Source: Agaribacterium sp. ZY112
Lineage (GTDB): Bacteria; Pseudomonadota; Gammaproteobacteria; Pseudomonadales; Cellvibrionaceae
Assembly (NCBI RefSeq): GCF_041346925.1
Contig: NZ_CP166840.1
Coordinates: 3,467,001 to 3,531,000, forward strand
Direction: 5' to 3'
Length of the DNA stretch: 64,000 bases
The notes under the pieces are model-generated. The model worked only from the letters and a program-made list of their open reading frames with translations. It searched no databases and was not told the DNA's origin. This document shows positions 30,604 through 40,038 of this stretch, in pieces. The stretch's first letter is position 1; every line of letters starts with the position of its first letter. The position numbers and the translations under genes were made by a program.

Positions 30604-31416
30604 TTACTCAAGACCATTAGCCCGAATCATAGCCTGAACCTGTTCTATGTAGTCTTGTCCGCGCTCACTGTATTTTGATAAAGCGGTGCTTAAAGATAGC
30701 GCTTTGAGCGGCTCATTATTTTGACGCAGTTTAGCCCTCAACAAGCGAAACTCACTGTAGGCACTAAAGCTATTTAAGTTCAACATATAAGCACGCAGGC
30801 TTTGCCGTGGAGAGGTAAAAACAGCCACTTCGTGATACCGCCCCTCCTCTCGCTGTAAGGGCACAAGACCACAACCTGCCTTAAAGCACCACTGGCCAAA
30901 AAAATTATTCGCTTGCTGAGCAAACCTTGACTGCCCCCAACCACTTTCAATAGCAGCTTGCACCATCGCCAACGCAGCAGGTACCTCATCCACACGCAGC
31001 AGCAACTCTGTCAGTGCCTGCTCTGGGCTAGCCTCATCAGCAATACGGTAGCGCTCACGCAAGTCTGCCAAAAGCTGCATACACTGTACGGGCGGTGTTA
31101 TACCGACTTTAGCCCACTCTGTTAACTGCTTTAAGTGGTATCGCTGTTGAGAGATCTGATCGTTTTCATAATCTACCAACAGCTCAAAGTAAGCAAAAAA
31201 CGCTTGCTTGCGCTCAACCGAACTAACAATAGAGCTGAAATCGGGTTTCACCAATATCGGCAGTTCTCCTAGGATTGAACACGGCGCTTGATAGTCATAA
31301 GCCCGCCTCTTATCTTCAAGCCAAAGAAAAGCACAAGCTATAACAAACACATAGAACAAACAGACAAAACGAATCGTAGACGCATGCCGCCTCATTTGTT
31401 TTTCAATCATAAACAA
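30604..31416 (-). CDS. Bax-like glucosaminidase-family protein
   Basis: A 270-residue protein with one N-terminal membrane anchor (about 15-33, IRFVCLFYVFVIACAFLWL) and a Bax/FlgJ-type glucosaminidase domain from about 120. The probable catalytic Glu lies in AAIESGWGQSRFAQQANNFFGQWCF, and YMLNLNSFSAYSEFR follows. It would act on periplasmic peptidoglycan. It lies between pyrG and tilS on the same strand. The family is clear; the in vivo role of Bax-type proteins is poorly known. Confidence 0.85.
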   Translation of the reverse strand: MFMIEKQMRRHASTIRFVCLFYVFVIACAFLWLEDKRRAYDYQAPCSILGELPILVKPDFSSIVSSVERKQAFFAYFELLVDYENDQISQQRYHLKQLTEWAKVGITPPVQCMQLLADLRERYRIADEASPEQALTELLLRVDEVPAALAMVQAAIESGWGQSRFAQQANNFFGQWCFKAGCGLVPLQREEGRYHEVAVFTSPRQSLRAYMLNLNSFSAYSEFRLLRAKLRQNNEPLKALSLSTALSKYSERGQDYIEQVQAMIRANGLE

Positions 31417-31464
31417 CGCTTAAGTAGGAAGAAGCTAACTGGGGAAAATGAAAACACAGGGCCA

Positions 31465-32754
31465 CTAGGTTGACAGAATATAGGACCAAGTAAAAGACTG
31501 GGCTGTAGACCCGCACGGATGCTCACACATAAACACATCTGCAACAGCCACAAGGCCCTGCTTATTTGAAATAAGTGGCACTCGATCTCTCAACCACGGC
31601 TCCAACTTATATTCTTGTAAGAGCTTTTTTAATGTCTGAGAGTGCTGGCGCCCAACTGGTTGGCAGCGCTCCCCGGACTGCCGAAACGAAACCTTAAGCT
31701 CCATTGGCTCTTGTACACATGCATACAAACAAAAGCCATCACTCAAATTAAGGGGGCTAACCCCATCCCAGGAATAAACGCGGCCTGAGTCCACAAGCGG
31801 TAACACTGGTACACAATATAAGCGCTGAGAAAAGCGACGTAACTCAAACGAGCCTAAACGCAATACAGGGTTAGCCGACTCATTAGCGCCAATAACATTA
31901 GCCAGCTGCATTAGCGCTTGGGTTTCAGGCGAGCAGCCCTGCTCAGCCAGCCAATGTCGAATTAAGGCCTGCTGACGATGCTCATTAAAAGAATTAAATT
32001 CAGACAGCGCTATACTTTGCCCTAAGCGCTCTTTACGCAAGTCACATCGTGCTAGGTCTTCATCAAAATAAGCTTGTAACAGTGATAAATCAGCGCGAAG
32101 GTTAGCAGCTGTTTTAGCAATGTTTCTACTCGCTTGAGGCCAACGCTTATTTAGCAAAGGACTAACCTGGTGTCGCAAGTAATTCCTATCAAAGCGCAAG
32201 GAATCATTGCTTTCGTCATCAACCCAAATAATGGCACGTTGCTTTGCCCAAGTTTCTAACTCTGCACGACGACAATGAAGTAAGGGTCTAATGAGCAGTC
32301 CGCGCCCCAATTTCCTTTGCTCGGGCATAGCCGCTAAACCTCGCAGGCCTGCTCCTCTGATAAAGCGCTGTAAAACAGTTTCTACCTGATCATCCTGATG
32401 ATGGGCCGTTAATAATACATCGCCATTATTCAGCACAGATTCAAATACGGCGTAACGCGCCTGTCTGGCAGCAGCTTCGATGCCGCCCTTTTTTTTATTT
32501 AAAACCACGGAGTGAGCAACAAAAGGCACAGCCAAAGCCTCACAACATTTCTCACAATGCTCTTGCCAGCGAAATGCATGCTCGGATAAACCATGATTGA
32601 TATAAACAGCCGAAATATGCGGATGAAATTCACTCTCAGCCATATAGCTTAACAAGACACTCGAATCTAAACCGCCACTCAAAGCAAGCCAAATACGTTG
32701 ACCACTACTCACACAGGCCCGAAGTTTTTGTAAGATATGAGCTTCAAATTGCAT
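31465..32754 (-). CDS. tilS: tRNA(Ile)-lysidine synthase
   Basis: A 429-residue TilS. The ATP PP-loop SGGLDSSV is at about 25-32, with TAHHQDDQVETVLQRFIRG near 117 and RPLLHCRRAEL following. The middle substrate-binding and C-terminal domains are present (VSFRQSGERCQPVGR). It changes C34 of tRNA-Ile2 to lysidine. It closes the conserved pyrG-tilS neighbourhood; accA, expected next in Pseudomonas, is replaced by an S9 peptidase. Confidence 0.95.
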   Translation of the reverse strand: MQFEAHILQKLRACVSSGQRIWLALSGGLDSSVLLSYMAESEFHPHISAVYINHGLSEHAFRWQEHCEKCCEALAVPFVAHSVVLNKKKGGIEAAARQARYAVFESVLNNGDVLLTAHHQDDQVETVLQRFIRGAGLRGLAAMPEQRKLGRGLLIRPLLHCRRAELETWAKQRAIIWVDDESNDSLRFDRNYLRHQVSPLLNKRWPQASRNIAKTAANLRADLSLLQAYFDEDLARCDLRKERLGQSIALSEFNSFNEHRQQALIRHWLAEQGCSPETQALMQLANVIGANESANPVLRLGSFELRRFSQRLYCVPVLPLVDSGRVYSWDGVSPLNLSDGFCLYACVQEPMELKVSFRQSGERCQPVGRQHSQTLKKLLQEYKLEPWLRDRVPLISNKQGLVAVADVFMCEHPCGSTAQSFTWSYILST

Positions 32755-32941
32755 AATGCGCGTATTTTAAAATCATAAAGTTAAAATCACAGAACAAAGC
32801 TAGACAGCCCCTATAAATAGGCTAACTGGACTTATAGAACAATCGATACAACAATACAGCGCAATCGATCAATTTAAAAAGTATAAAATACAAACTAGGC
32901 AAACAGAGCGATATTCGCTTAATAAACAACGGGAGACAAGC

Positions 32942-34942
32942 TTGAGCAAGCCAAAGCAATTAAAAGCATGGGGAACATGGCCTTCAAATATCCCAGCAAA
33001 TAAAGTAGCTGAATCCTCACCTCGCCTTGCGTCACCTATGCTTATTCACGATGATGTTTATTGGCTGCAAAGCCTAGCTAATGAAGGTGGGCGCATGGGT
33101 ATTATGCGTGGCCAAAAGCAGGACTTCGAGAATATTCTGCCCGCCCCCTACAGTGTTCGCTCAAAAGTACATGAGTATGGAGGCTTAAGTATTTGTTTTA
33201 GCCCCCATAGCTGTAAACGTGCTTTCTTTATTAATGCAGACGATCAAGGCCTCTATTCTTTTCATCTAGACCAGCCTCAAAAGGTTGAACTTATTTATAA
33301 GCATAACAGCTTTCGTTTTGCCGATATCAGCTATAGCGCCAAACACAAGTGTATTTTTGCCGTAGCAGAACAGCACCAAGAACCCCAGGTCGATAACCTT
33401 ATTGTTTCAATAAGTCTTGAGGGGCAATTAACGATTATTGAACAAGGCGCCGACTTCTATGCTTATCCTCGCATAAATAGCACTGAAGACAAACTGTGCT
33501 GGATAAGCTGGATGCACCCTAATATGCCTTGGGATGCAACCAGCCTGCACATCGCAAACATTAAGTCCGCCAGTCATCTTGAACGCATCAGCTGCTATGG
33601 CGCAGCAGCCAAAGGCCAAGCTTATGTCGAAGCCAGTATCGTGCAGCCATGCTGGGCCAGTGACGACAGTTTGTTTTTTATCAGCGATTTAAGTAACTGG
33701 TGGAATATATGGAAGCTTGAAGGCTCCCAGCTTGATCGCCCTGAACAAGCCATCCATCTCTGCAAAATGGATGCTGAGTGCGCTACGCCACTTTGGGTGC
33801 TTGGCATGCAACACTTAGCCATTATTAACCCAAGCGAACTGGTTTTTGCCTACAACCAAGAAGGTCTTTGGCAACTTGCTCACTACAACTGCAATACAAA
33901 AGAACTAAAAACGGTTGGCTCTGCATGCTCCAGTATTAACGATCTAAGCCCTGTCCACTCAAAGCAGGTCACTTTTATTAAAGGCTCTCAAACCCAAGCA
34001 CCTTATATATGCAGCGTCGATTTAGAAGAGCTAAAGACAACTAAGCATGGTATCAAAAACGACCAGAGGAGCGACACTGAAGACCTCAGTCAAGCTCAAG
34101 TCATGCGCTTTGGTTTGGATGAGCAACAGTGTCATGCTTTTTATTATGCTCCAAATAATCGATCCTATATCGGCGAAGGGGCGCCCCCTTTAATCGCCCT
34201 GTGCCACGGCGGCCCTACAGGTCAGAGCGATAGCAGCTTAAACTATAAAATCCAATACTGGACCAACCGAGGTTTTGCCGTAGTCGATGTTAACTATCGC
34301 GGCAGTACCGGATTCGGGCGAGCATTCAGACAGAGCCTTTATCAAAACTGGGGCCGTTATGACATCGAAGACATGGTCAAGGTCTGCCAATCTCTGTGCG
34401 AGCAGGGTCTGGCCAATAAAGAGCAAGTTATCATTAAAGGCAGTAGCGCAGGTGGCTATACCGTATTAGCAAGCCTATGTTTTAGCGATGTCTTTAAAGC
34501 AGGAGTCAGCCTTTACGGCATAGGAGATCTTGAAAGCCTTGCAACAGACACGCATAAGTTTGAACAACACTACCTCGATCACCTAGTCGCCCCCTACCCA
34601 GAGGGCAAAGATCGCTACCAAGCACTAAGCCCCATCCACAACATTGAACAATTTAACTGCCCCCTGCTTTTATTTCAGGGGCTAGACGACAAAGTTGTGC
34701 CACCCAACCAAGCACAAGCCATGGCTCAATCTGTTAGAGGTAAAGGCTTGCCCGTTGCCCATATAGAATATGCCGGTGAAGGACACGGTTTTAGGCAAAC
34801 CTCAACCATTGAGCACATGCTTGAAGCCGAATTATATTTTTATCAGCAGGTATTTAAATTGAGCGAAAAAGTTGAATCAGGGCCTGTAGAAATAGACAAC
34901 CTCTACAGTGAGGCGGACAAAACAGGCTCACAACATGGGTAG
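32942..34942 (+). CDS. S9-family prolyl oligopeptidase-like peptidase
   Basis: A 666-residue cytoplasmic serine peptidase with an N-terminal beta-propeller (about 1-400) and an alpha/beta hydrolase domain. The catalytic set is complete: Ser in GSSAGG near 501, Asp in GLDDKVVPP near 582, His in GEGHGF near 615. The start is TTG 32942, supported by GGGAGA 6 nt upstream and the lack of any near ATG. No signal peptide is seen. It overlaps greB by 8 nt, so the two are translated together. Confidence 0.9.
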   Translation: MSKPKQLKAWGTWPSNIPANKVAESSPRLASPMLIHDDVYWLQSLANEGGRMGIMRGQKQDFENILPAPYSVRSKVHEYGGLSICFSPHSCKRAFFINADDQGLYSFHLDQPQKVELIYKHNSFRFADISYSAKHKCIFAVAEQHQEPQVDNLIVSISLEGQLTIIEQGADFYAYPRINSTEDKLCWISWMHPNMPWDATSLHIANIKSASHLERISCYGAAAKGQAYVEASIVQPCWASDDSLFFISDLSNWWNIWKLEGSQLDRPEQAIHLCKMDAECATPLWVLGMQHLAIINPSELVFAYNQEGLWQLAHYNCNTKELKTVGSACSSINDLSPVHSKQVTFIKGSQTQAPYICSVDLEELKTTKHGIKNDQRSDTEDLSQAQVMRFGLDEQQCHAFYYAPNNRSYIGEGAPPLIALCHGGPTGQSDSSLNYKIQYWTNRGFAVVDVNYRGSTGFGRAFRQSLYQNWGRYDIEDMVKVCQSLCEQGLANKEQVIIKGSSAGGYTVLASLCFSDVFKAGVSLYGIGDLESLATDTHKFEQHYLDHLVAPYPEGKDRYQALSPIHNIEQFNCPLLLFQGLDDKVVPPNQAQAMAQSVRGKGLPVAHIEYAGEGHGFRQTSTIEHMLEAELYFYQQVFKLSEKVESGPVEIDNLYSEADKTGSQHG

Positions 34943-35456
34943 ATGGAGAGCACCAAGAAAACCAAGCTCACCCTATATAACCCCCGAAGGCATGGAGGCC
35001 CTGCGTGCAGAAGTGCAGCAGCTTTGGAAGGTTGAACGCCCAGTAGTAACCGAAACCGTTCACCAAGCGGCTCTGAATGGCGACCGATCAGAAAATGGGG
35101 ATTACGTTTATGGAAAAAAACGCCTCAGGGAAATAGACAGCCGAGTGCGCTATTTAAGTAAGCGTATTGAAAATCTCACTGTCGTGGAATACTCGCCCAA
35201 ACAAGAAGGCAAAGTATTCTTTGGGGCTTGGGTTGAACTTGAAAATGATGCAGAAGAAACCGCTATTTACAGAATTGTTGGCGCCGATGAACTCGACCCA
35301 AGTCAAGGTTATATCAGCCTCGACTCCCCGATGGCTAAAGCGCTAATAGGGAAAGTTATTGATGATGAAATAAAAGTACTAACTCCAGAAGGTGAGCAAA
35401 TGTGGTATCTGAATAAAATTAGTTATAAAAAGATTAATTACACTAGTTCCGACTAG
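34935..35456 (+). CDS. greB: Transcription elongation factor GreB
   Basis: A 173-residue GreA/GreB protein. The N-terminal coiled coil (about 13-85) carries the acidic tip ALNGDRSENGDYVYGKKRL, which enters the RNA polymerase secondary channel to trigger transcript cleavage. The FKBP-like C-terminal domain begins near 88. YGKKRLREID is typical of GreB rather than GreA. I start at ATG 34935 (MGRWRAPRKP), inside the end of the peptidase gene. Confidence 0.92.
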   Translation: MGRWRAPRKPSSPYITPEGMEALRAEVQQLWKVERPVVTETVHQAALNGDRSENGDYVYGKKRLREIDSRVRYLSKRIENLTVVEYSPKQEGKVFFGAWVELENDAEETAIYRIVGADELDPSQGYISLDSPMAKALIGKVIDDEIKVLTPEGEQMWYLNKISYKKINYTSSD

Positions 35457-35514
35457 ATCTGACACTTCAGGTTGAAAAGAAGAGAGTTACCCGTTTTGAT
35501 AAAGGTGTCAAATC
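35456..35514. repeat. Imperfect inverted repeat after greB
   Basis: GATCTGACACTT (35456-35467) faces AAGGTGTCAAATC (35502-35514). It could be the remains of an insertion-sequence end, since a decayed transposase follows 28 nt later, or an untypical hairpin after greB. No T run supports a terminator. Confidence 0.35.
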
Positions 35515-35541
35515 TTTAAATCCACTCCCTAGGTAACTTTC

Positions 35542-35733
35542 ATGATCCATACTAACAACCCCACATCAAACACAAAGCCGGCTTGCTCAATTTGAGTTCA
35601 GGAGCCAGGCAATGTATCGAAAGCCTGCAAAGTAATGGGCGTGTCGTGTGATACGTTTTACTGACATCAAGAGCTGACCGAGGAAGGTGGACTAGACAAT
35701 CTGATAAACATTAGCACCTCACTGGAAGATTAA
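35542..35733 (+). pseudogene. Decayed IS481-type transposase fragment
   Basis: Reading from ATG 35542 gives MIHTNNP..., an in-frame stop at 35593, then EPGNVSKACKVMGVSCDTFY, another stop, HQELTEEGGLDNLINIS and a final stop. The pieces stay in one frame and match the N-terminal helix-turn-helix of IS481-family transposases (VSKACKVMGVSRDTFYRY). The catalytic DDE part is gone. The call rests on remembered family sequence. It marks past transposition between the core region and the accessory operon that follows. Confidence 0.7.
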
Positions 35734-36221
35734 GCGACAAGACTAGAGGGTTTAGCTTATGCATATAAAATACACCTCGCCCTCAATAAGCGAATAAGAA
35801 AAACCACTTGTAATCTATGGTTTATAAAACGCCCTAGAAATTAAAATCAAGAAAAACATTTAATCATATTTAAAGCGCGCTCACTGGTATGTGCAAGCGC
35901 TCACAACTGAACAGTTTTATTTCTGTAACCACTCCAAAACAATGATTTTCACGACAGCAAAAAAACTCTAAGAAAAACCTTAAAGATGTAGATTATTTAT
36001 CTTAAGCGTATCGACATAGTTAAGTTACACCATGCATAATGATTGTCATTAGTGGCTTGACCTTGCCGCAATGGCATCACACCCTCATGTCACTAGAAAT
36101 ACAAAATCAAGGCTCTCTTTAGCCCTTACATATTTGCATGGATGCGTTTATGTAAACCCCCTTGAATTGATTTTATTCTAGAAACGGATGCGTATTTGCT
36201 CAGATTACGAGGATGTAAACC
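35734..36221. other. Non-coding stretch upstream of the unknown three-gene operon
   Basis: No gene is visible between the transposase remnant and the TOPRIM gene. The stretch is AT-rich with stops in all frames. It must hold the operon promoter; a Fur-box-like palindrome at 36035-36053 is the only site I can point to. No clear -35/-10 pair was found near the start. Confidence 0.5.
36035..36053. promoter_or_regulatory. Possible Fur box
   Basis: CATAATGATTGTCATTAGT matches the 19-bp Fur consensus at 14 positions by eye and has the AATGA-TTG-TCATT palindrome. It lies about 170 nt before the first gene of the unknown operon. If real, iron would repress that operon. The distance to the start codon is long and no promoter was confirmed, so this is tentative. 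Confidence 0.35.
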
Positions 36222-37253
36222 ATGCTGAAACCTAGCAGTAAAGCTAAACCAAAGACCAAAAAATCTAGCAGCAACAAAACAATCAAGAAGACGCTTACAA
36301 AGTCAAAACCCAGTAGTAAAAGTCAAAAAGCAAAGCCCGTTTTTGCAGGCATCAACTTGGCAACAATGAATAATGAGTTGTTAAGCGCCAAGCTAAGCAA
36401 CCTGGTCAACTTTGAATCCATATTAAAAGACACTCTTCATAATACGGAAAACAAAGTCAGCGCCCCAGAGATTCAGAGGTTATCAAGCTCCAAAGAAAAC
36501 CGAATACGCCTAGATTTTGAGGGGCTATCGACGCCTGTAACAAAAATATCCCCCCCCATGCGTATGATTTCATTTGGGGATATTGAGCACCTTAGCTGGT
36601 GGGACAGACAAAATGCGGTTGAAAAAAAGCAAGACTACAGCTTTAAGGTCACAGTAAAAACCACATCAGATGAATCACTCACAGTGTCACGTACTTGGTC
36701 AACGCAAAACAAACGCAAAGAGTTTTACGTACAAGATGAAAAAGGAAGGGTTAAGAACTTAGACGATGTCGACAGATCAACGATGCACTTGTTTTTCATC
36801 GAAGACGCCCTAAAAGAGAGCAGGGAAAAGCCCATTATCTTGTGTGAAGGCTATAGAGCAGCCAAACATTTAAGAGACCTAGACATAAATGCAGTTGGCA
36901 CTATCGATGCTGGGACTCTACCTGTGAAAGAGGTGCTGTCAAAGCTAGAAAGCCGACAGGTAATTCTATGGCCAGACAACGACGATGTCGGGCTTAGATA
37001 TATGTCTCAGATCAGGACCGCTTTACTGGCACTCAACATTGATGCCGACCACCTAGTCCAGTGGCACGACGGCCCTAAAAACGGCGATGCGGCAGATATT
37101 AAAAGCAAAGAAGAAATCAAGGAGCTAATTAAGTCAAGCCAGTCTTGGCCTGTAGAAATAGTCGCCAACATCACCAAACCGGTGCAAATGAAGCGGGTAT
37201 TAACACAATTGAAATTACGATCCAGTTCCATCATCGCAAGGAGTGGAAGATGA
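36222..37253 (+). CDS. TOPRIM-domain protein of unknown operon
   Basis: A 343-residue protein. Residues 1-45 are Lys/Ser-rich and unstructured. A middle domain (about 80-190) is unrecognised (FGDIEHLSWWDRQNAVEKKQ, RTWSTQNKRKEFYVQDEKG). A TOPRIM fold follows: the catalytic Glu in PIILCEGYRAAKHL near 208, then the D-x-D-type metal site in ILWPDNDDVG near 249. TOPRIM domains occur in primases, topoisomerases and OLD nucleases; with CEGYRAA the protein is closest in style to the DnaG/phage-primase toprim. No helicase or zinc finger is present. Its stop overlaps the next start (ATGA). Confidence 0.7.
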   Translation: MLKPSSKAKPKTKKSSSNKTIKKTLTKSKPSSKSQKAKPVFAGINLATMNNELLSAKLSNLVNFESILKDTLHNTENKVSAPEIQRLSSSKENRIRLDFEGLSTPVTKISPPMRMISFGDIEHLSWWDRQNAVEKKQDYSFKVTVKTTSDESLTVSRTWSTQNKRKEFYVQDEKGRVKNLDDVDRSTMHLFFIEDALKESREKPIILCEGYRAAKHLRDLDINAVGTIDAGTLPVKEVLSKLESRQVILWPDNDDVGLRYMSQIRTALLALNIDADHLVQWHDGPKNGDAADIKSKEEIKELIKSSQSWPVEIVANITKPVQMKRVLTQLKLRSSSIIARSGR

Positions 37254-40024
37254 GCCAACTACTGAATGAGACCCTAGCTCAATTTAGCAATAAAGTAGCC
37301 AAAACCCTTACTGAAGGTGTAACTGCCGCTGGAGATGACCCGCTACAAGGTAGTAACCGAATTACGGAATCATCAAGCCATGATTTCACTAATTATCTTT
37401 TTGCACTCGAGCCACTGACAAGGACAACTGCCGGAGCGGCGATTTCTAGAGACGAAGAAGACGTTTTCCGCGCAATTATTGCAACGGTTGTGTCTTCCTC
37501 AATACCCCGAGTATTCACAGTTACACGCTTAGTGCGCGAAGGCGACGCAGGTTACAACGCATCCGGCGGTTACTCATCCGAGTTGTGGGATAGAGAGCTT
37601 GATGCTTTATATAATTCAACCGTACTAGCTCAAAAGCTATTTCGCCGAGCCTTTATTCGATATTGCATGAGCTATGTCGCTTCCAGCCTTAGGCAAGTTG
37701 AAATCATGCGCCGGCCAGATTATGTCACCGAACTGGCGATAGAGTTCGGCAATAATCTCACTCGGGCCTTTAACGACATCGAATGGCCACCCGAATTACC
37801 AGAAACTAGCACGGTCATAAATACATTAAGCGGAGATCACAACCTTTGGCATCAAGCCATTATGAGCGCGATTTCCACCATTCCTAGAGAAACAGATAGG
37901 AATACTGAATTAAGTAAAACCCAGACCTATGGCACTGCAGAATTCACCCCATTTGAGCCCCACACAGTCAACTTCGGTTTACAGCTTGTCTACCGCCAAG
38001 TTTGGCTGCCCAAAGGAATTCAGACCGGAGATATCATTAAAACGATACCGCTAGGACCGGGACAGAAAGAAAAAGTGACTATAAAGTCGGTCCGAAGATC
38101 TCAAAAGAAGCGCTCATTTGAAAGTAAAAAAACAGTTGAGCAAACATCGGAAAATGTCAGCTCTAGCCGAGACTCTTCCGAGATAGTTGATGAAGCGTCC
38201 TCCTCATCCAACTGGAATGTTGAAGTATCTGCCGAGTCCTCCTTTGGTTTTGGTAGCGCGGGCATGTCAGCATCAGCAGGTGGTGAGCAAGCGGAGTCAT
38301 CGAGATCAACCAAAAGCAATGCCAATGAAGCCATGCAAAAGGCCGCCGACAAGCTTCGTACAGAAACAAAAGTCATTGTTGAAAGTGAAAGCGAGGCAAC
38401 AGACACATTTGAGCGCACCTCAGAAATACAAAATGACAACGAGGAAACTGCGGTTACCTATGTGTACAGCAAGCTGCAAAAGCAATATGAAATTTATACC
38501 TATCTCGCAGAGGTTAATACAGTTGCCTATGTCGCAGAGCATGTCATTAGTGAACTGGATCTATCCCATGAGTGGTTTGAAAAGAATGCAACGGTTATTC
38601 GCAATACCTTATTTGACGAGGCATTAAAAAAAGATCTAGAGCTGGTTTTGTCTCAGCCTTACTTTTTAGCTGATGAACCCAGAAGTGAAATGGAGTATCG
38701 CGACAGCCGTATAGCTGAAATCATGGACAAGATAGCGTCTAAGGACCTGCCCAATTATAGCATGGCTGCGGGAACACCACCTGACACCATATCCTCAGTG
38801 TTAGCGCAGTACCAATCCGATAAAAGCGACGCTTACACACGCCACGAGGCTTATAAAAGCTATAAGCAAAGTTTGCAACGCCTCATTTCCCACGTGGCAG
38901 AAAATGCCTTGCATTATTCAAAGGCGCTATGGGCAGCTGAAGCGAGCGACCTAAGAATGATGCGTTACCGCAATATCCTAGTGCCGCAAAACTGGACTGA
39001 AACCAACCCAGTTGGTAATGGCTACGGAAGATCCGATAGAAACGCTCCAAACATGTTTGTTCCTGTTATTGACGACAAGTCCCCCCTTGTTAGCCTAACT
39101 GATATGATTAATCCAGCAGGACCTGTAGGCTTAGCTGGAAACTATTTAGTATTTGACTTAAAAGAATCAAATACGATTAAACACATTGATGCCCCCCTCT
39201 CTTTGCTTCGCTCCAATTACACTCAAAAGATCACTCACTTTGAGAGTAATGGCGCTTTTGATTTTATCGCTTTGATCAAACCCAACTTTGCTTTCCCCTC
39301 CCAAGAGCTCGCTATAAAAATTAGAGTTCTTGAATCAACGGATGACTTACAAAAACTGAAGCTTTCAATTTATTCCAAGTCTTCATCTGGAGCGCTTGAT
39401 CACTTAAACAGTGAAACAGTGGTGTTATCTGATGACGGCAGAGTGGAAGCCAAAAACATCTCTGGCTTATTACTAAAAGATAAGAAACCCTCAGCACACT
39501 TACCCAGTGACATTGTTATAAGTGGCAGCTCTATTCTCACTGCTGGGCTTGAAGACCCAGACTTCAGCAGCTATAGATACCAGCAATATGTCACAAGCTA
39601 TAACAATGCAGAGCAGATATTTACTCAATCTGTTATTGAAGAGCTACTTAATAACTATCACGATGAATTAAGCCATATAGATTTAAACAATGTTATTGCC
39701 ATCTCAGACCTTTCAATAATCGATCTCGCTGAACTCGTTGAGATTTACCTCATGCATAGTTTTGTAAAATCCAATACTCGAAATGTCTTGCTCGACACTA
39801 ACAACGTTGTGCTATCGCGAGTAGTAGACAATGCAAGCTCTTTAGAGCCTTACAAAGCGTCACATCGTCAAATCGATTTACTGAAAACCATTGAAGAATT
39901 AAAGCAAGACTTAAGTGAATCACAGCGTTATCAACGTCGACTGGATCAAGGCGATCTACAAGATCCTGAAATAGATTCACATATAGTGGTTGAAGGTTCT
40001 GACGAAATAGATATCAATCCTTAG
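37250..40024 (+). CDS. Large protein of unknown operon with Ser/Glu-rich middle
   Basis: A 924-residue protein starting at ATG 37250, behind AGGAGTGG; the frame is open further up but overlaps the previous gene. An N-terminal helical part (1-200) leads to FGLQLVYRQVWLPKGIQTGD and PLGPGQKEKVTIKSVRRSQK. A low-complexity Ser/Glu/Ala segment (about 280-395) follows, then helices (400-560), a beta-rich region (about 640-750) and a helical C-terminus. No signal peptide or membrane segment is seen. I recall a similar layout (GPG-x-K-x-x-x-K then Ser-rich repeats) in uncharacterised large proteins, but cannot name a family. It probably forms a structure together with its two neighbours. Confidence 0.7.
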   Translation: MSQLLNETLAQFSNKVAKTLTEGVTAAGDDPLQGSNRITESSSHDFTNYLFALEPLTRTTAGAAISRDEEDVFRAIIATVVSSSIPRVFTVTRLVREGDAGYNASGGYSSELWDRELDALYNSTVLAQKLFRRAFIRYCMSYVASSLRQVEIMRRPDYVTELAIEFGNNLTRAFNDIEWPPELPETSTVINTLSGDHNLWHQAIMSAISTIPRETDRNTELSKTQTYGTAEFTPFEPHTVNFGLQLVYRQVWLPKGIQTGDIIKTIPLGPGQKEKVTIKSVRRSQKKRSFESKKTVEQTSENVSSSRDSSEIVDEASSSSNWNVEVSAESSFGFGSAGMSASAGGEQAESSRSTKSNANEAMQKAADKLRTETKVIVESESEATDTFERTSEIQNDNEETAVTYVYSKLQKQYEIYTYLAEVNTVAYVAEHVISELDLSHEWFEKNATVIRNTLFDEALKKDLELVLSQPYFLADEPRSEMEYRDSRIAEIMDKIASKDLPNYSMAAGTPPDTISSVLAQYQSDKSDAYTRHEAYKSYKQSLQRLISHVAENALHYSKALWAAEASDLRMMRYRNILVPQNWTETNPVGNGYGRSDRNAPNMFVPVIDDKSPLVSLTDMINPAGPVGLAGNYLVFDLKESNTIKHIDAPLSLLRSNYTQKITHFESNGAFDFIALIKPNFAFPSQELAIKIRVLESTDDLQKLKLSIYSKSSSGALDHLNSETVVLSDDGRVEAKNISGLLLKDKKPSAHLPSDIVISGSSILTAGLEDPDFSSYRYQQYVTSYNNAEQIFTQSVIEELLNNYHDELSHIDLNNVIAISDLSIIDLAELVEIYLMHSFVKSNTRNVLLDTNNVVLSRVVDNASSLEPYKASHRQIDLLKTIEELKQDLSESQRYQRRLDQGDLQDPEIDSHIVVEGSDEIDINP

Positions 40025-40038
40025 CCTGGGAGTCGCTA

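Noticed and set aside
38187..38627. Rightward 146-codon frame inside the Ser-rich giant
   Set aside because: It is a +1 shadow of a low-complexity region in a long, well-initiated gene.
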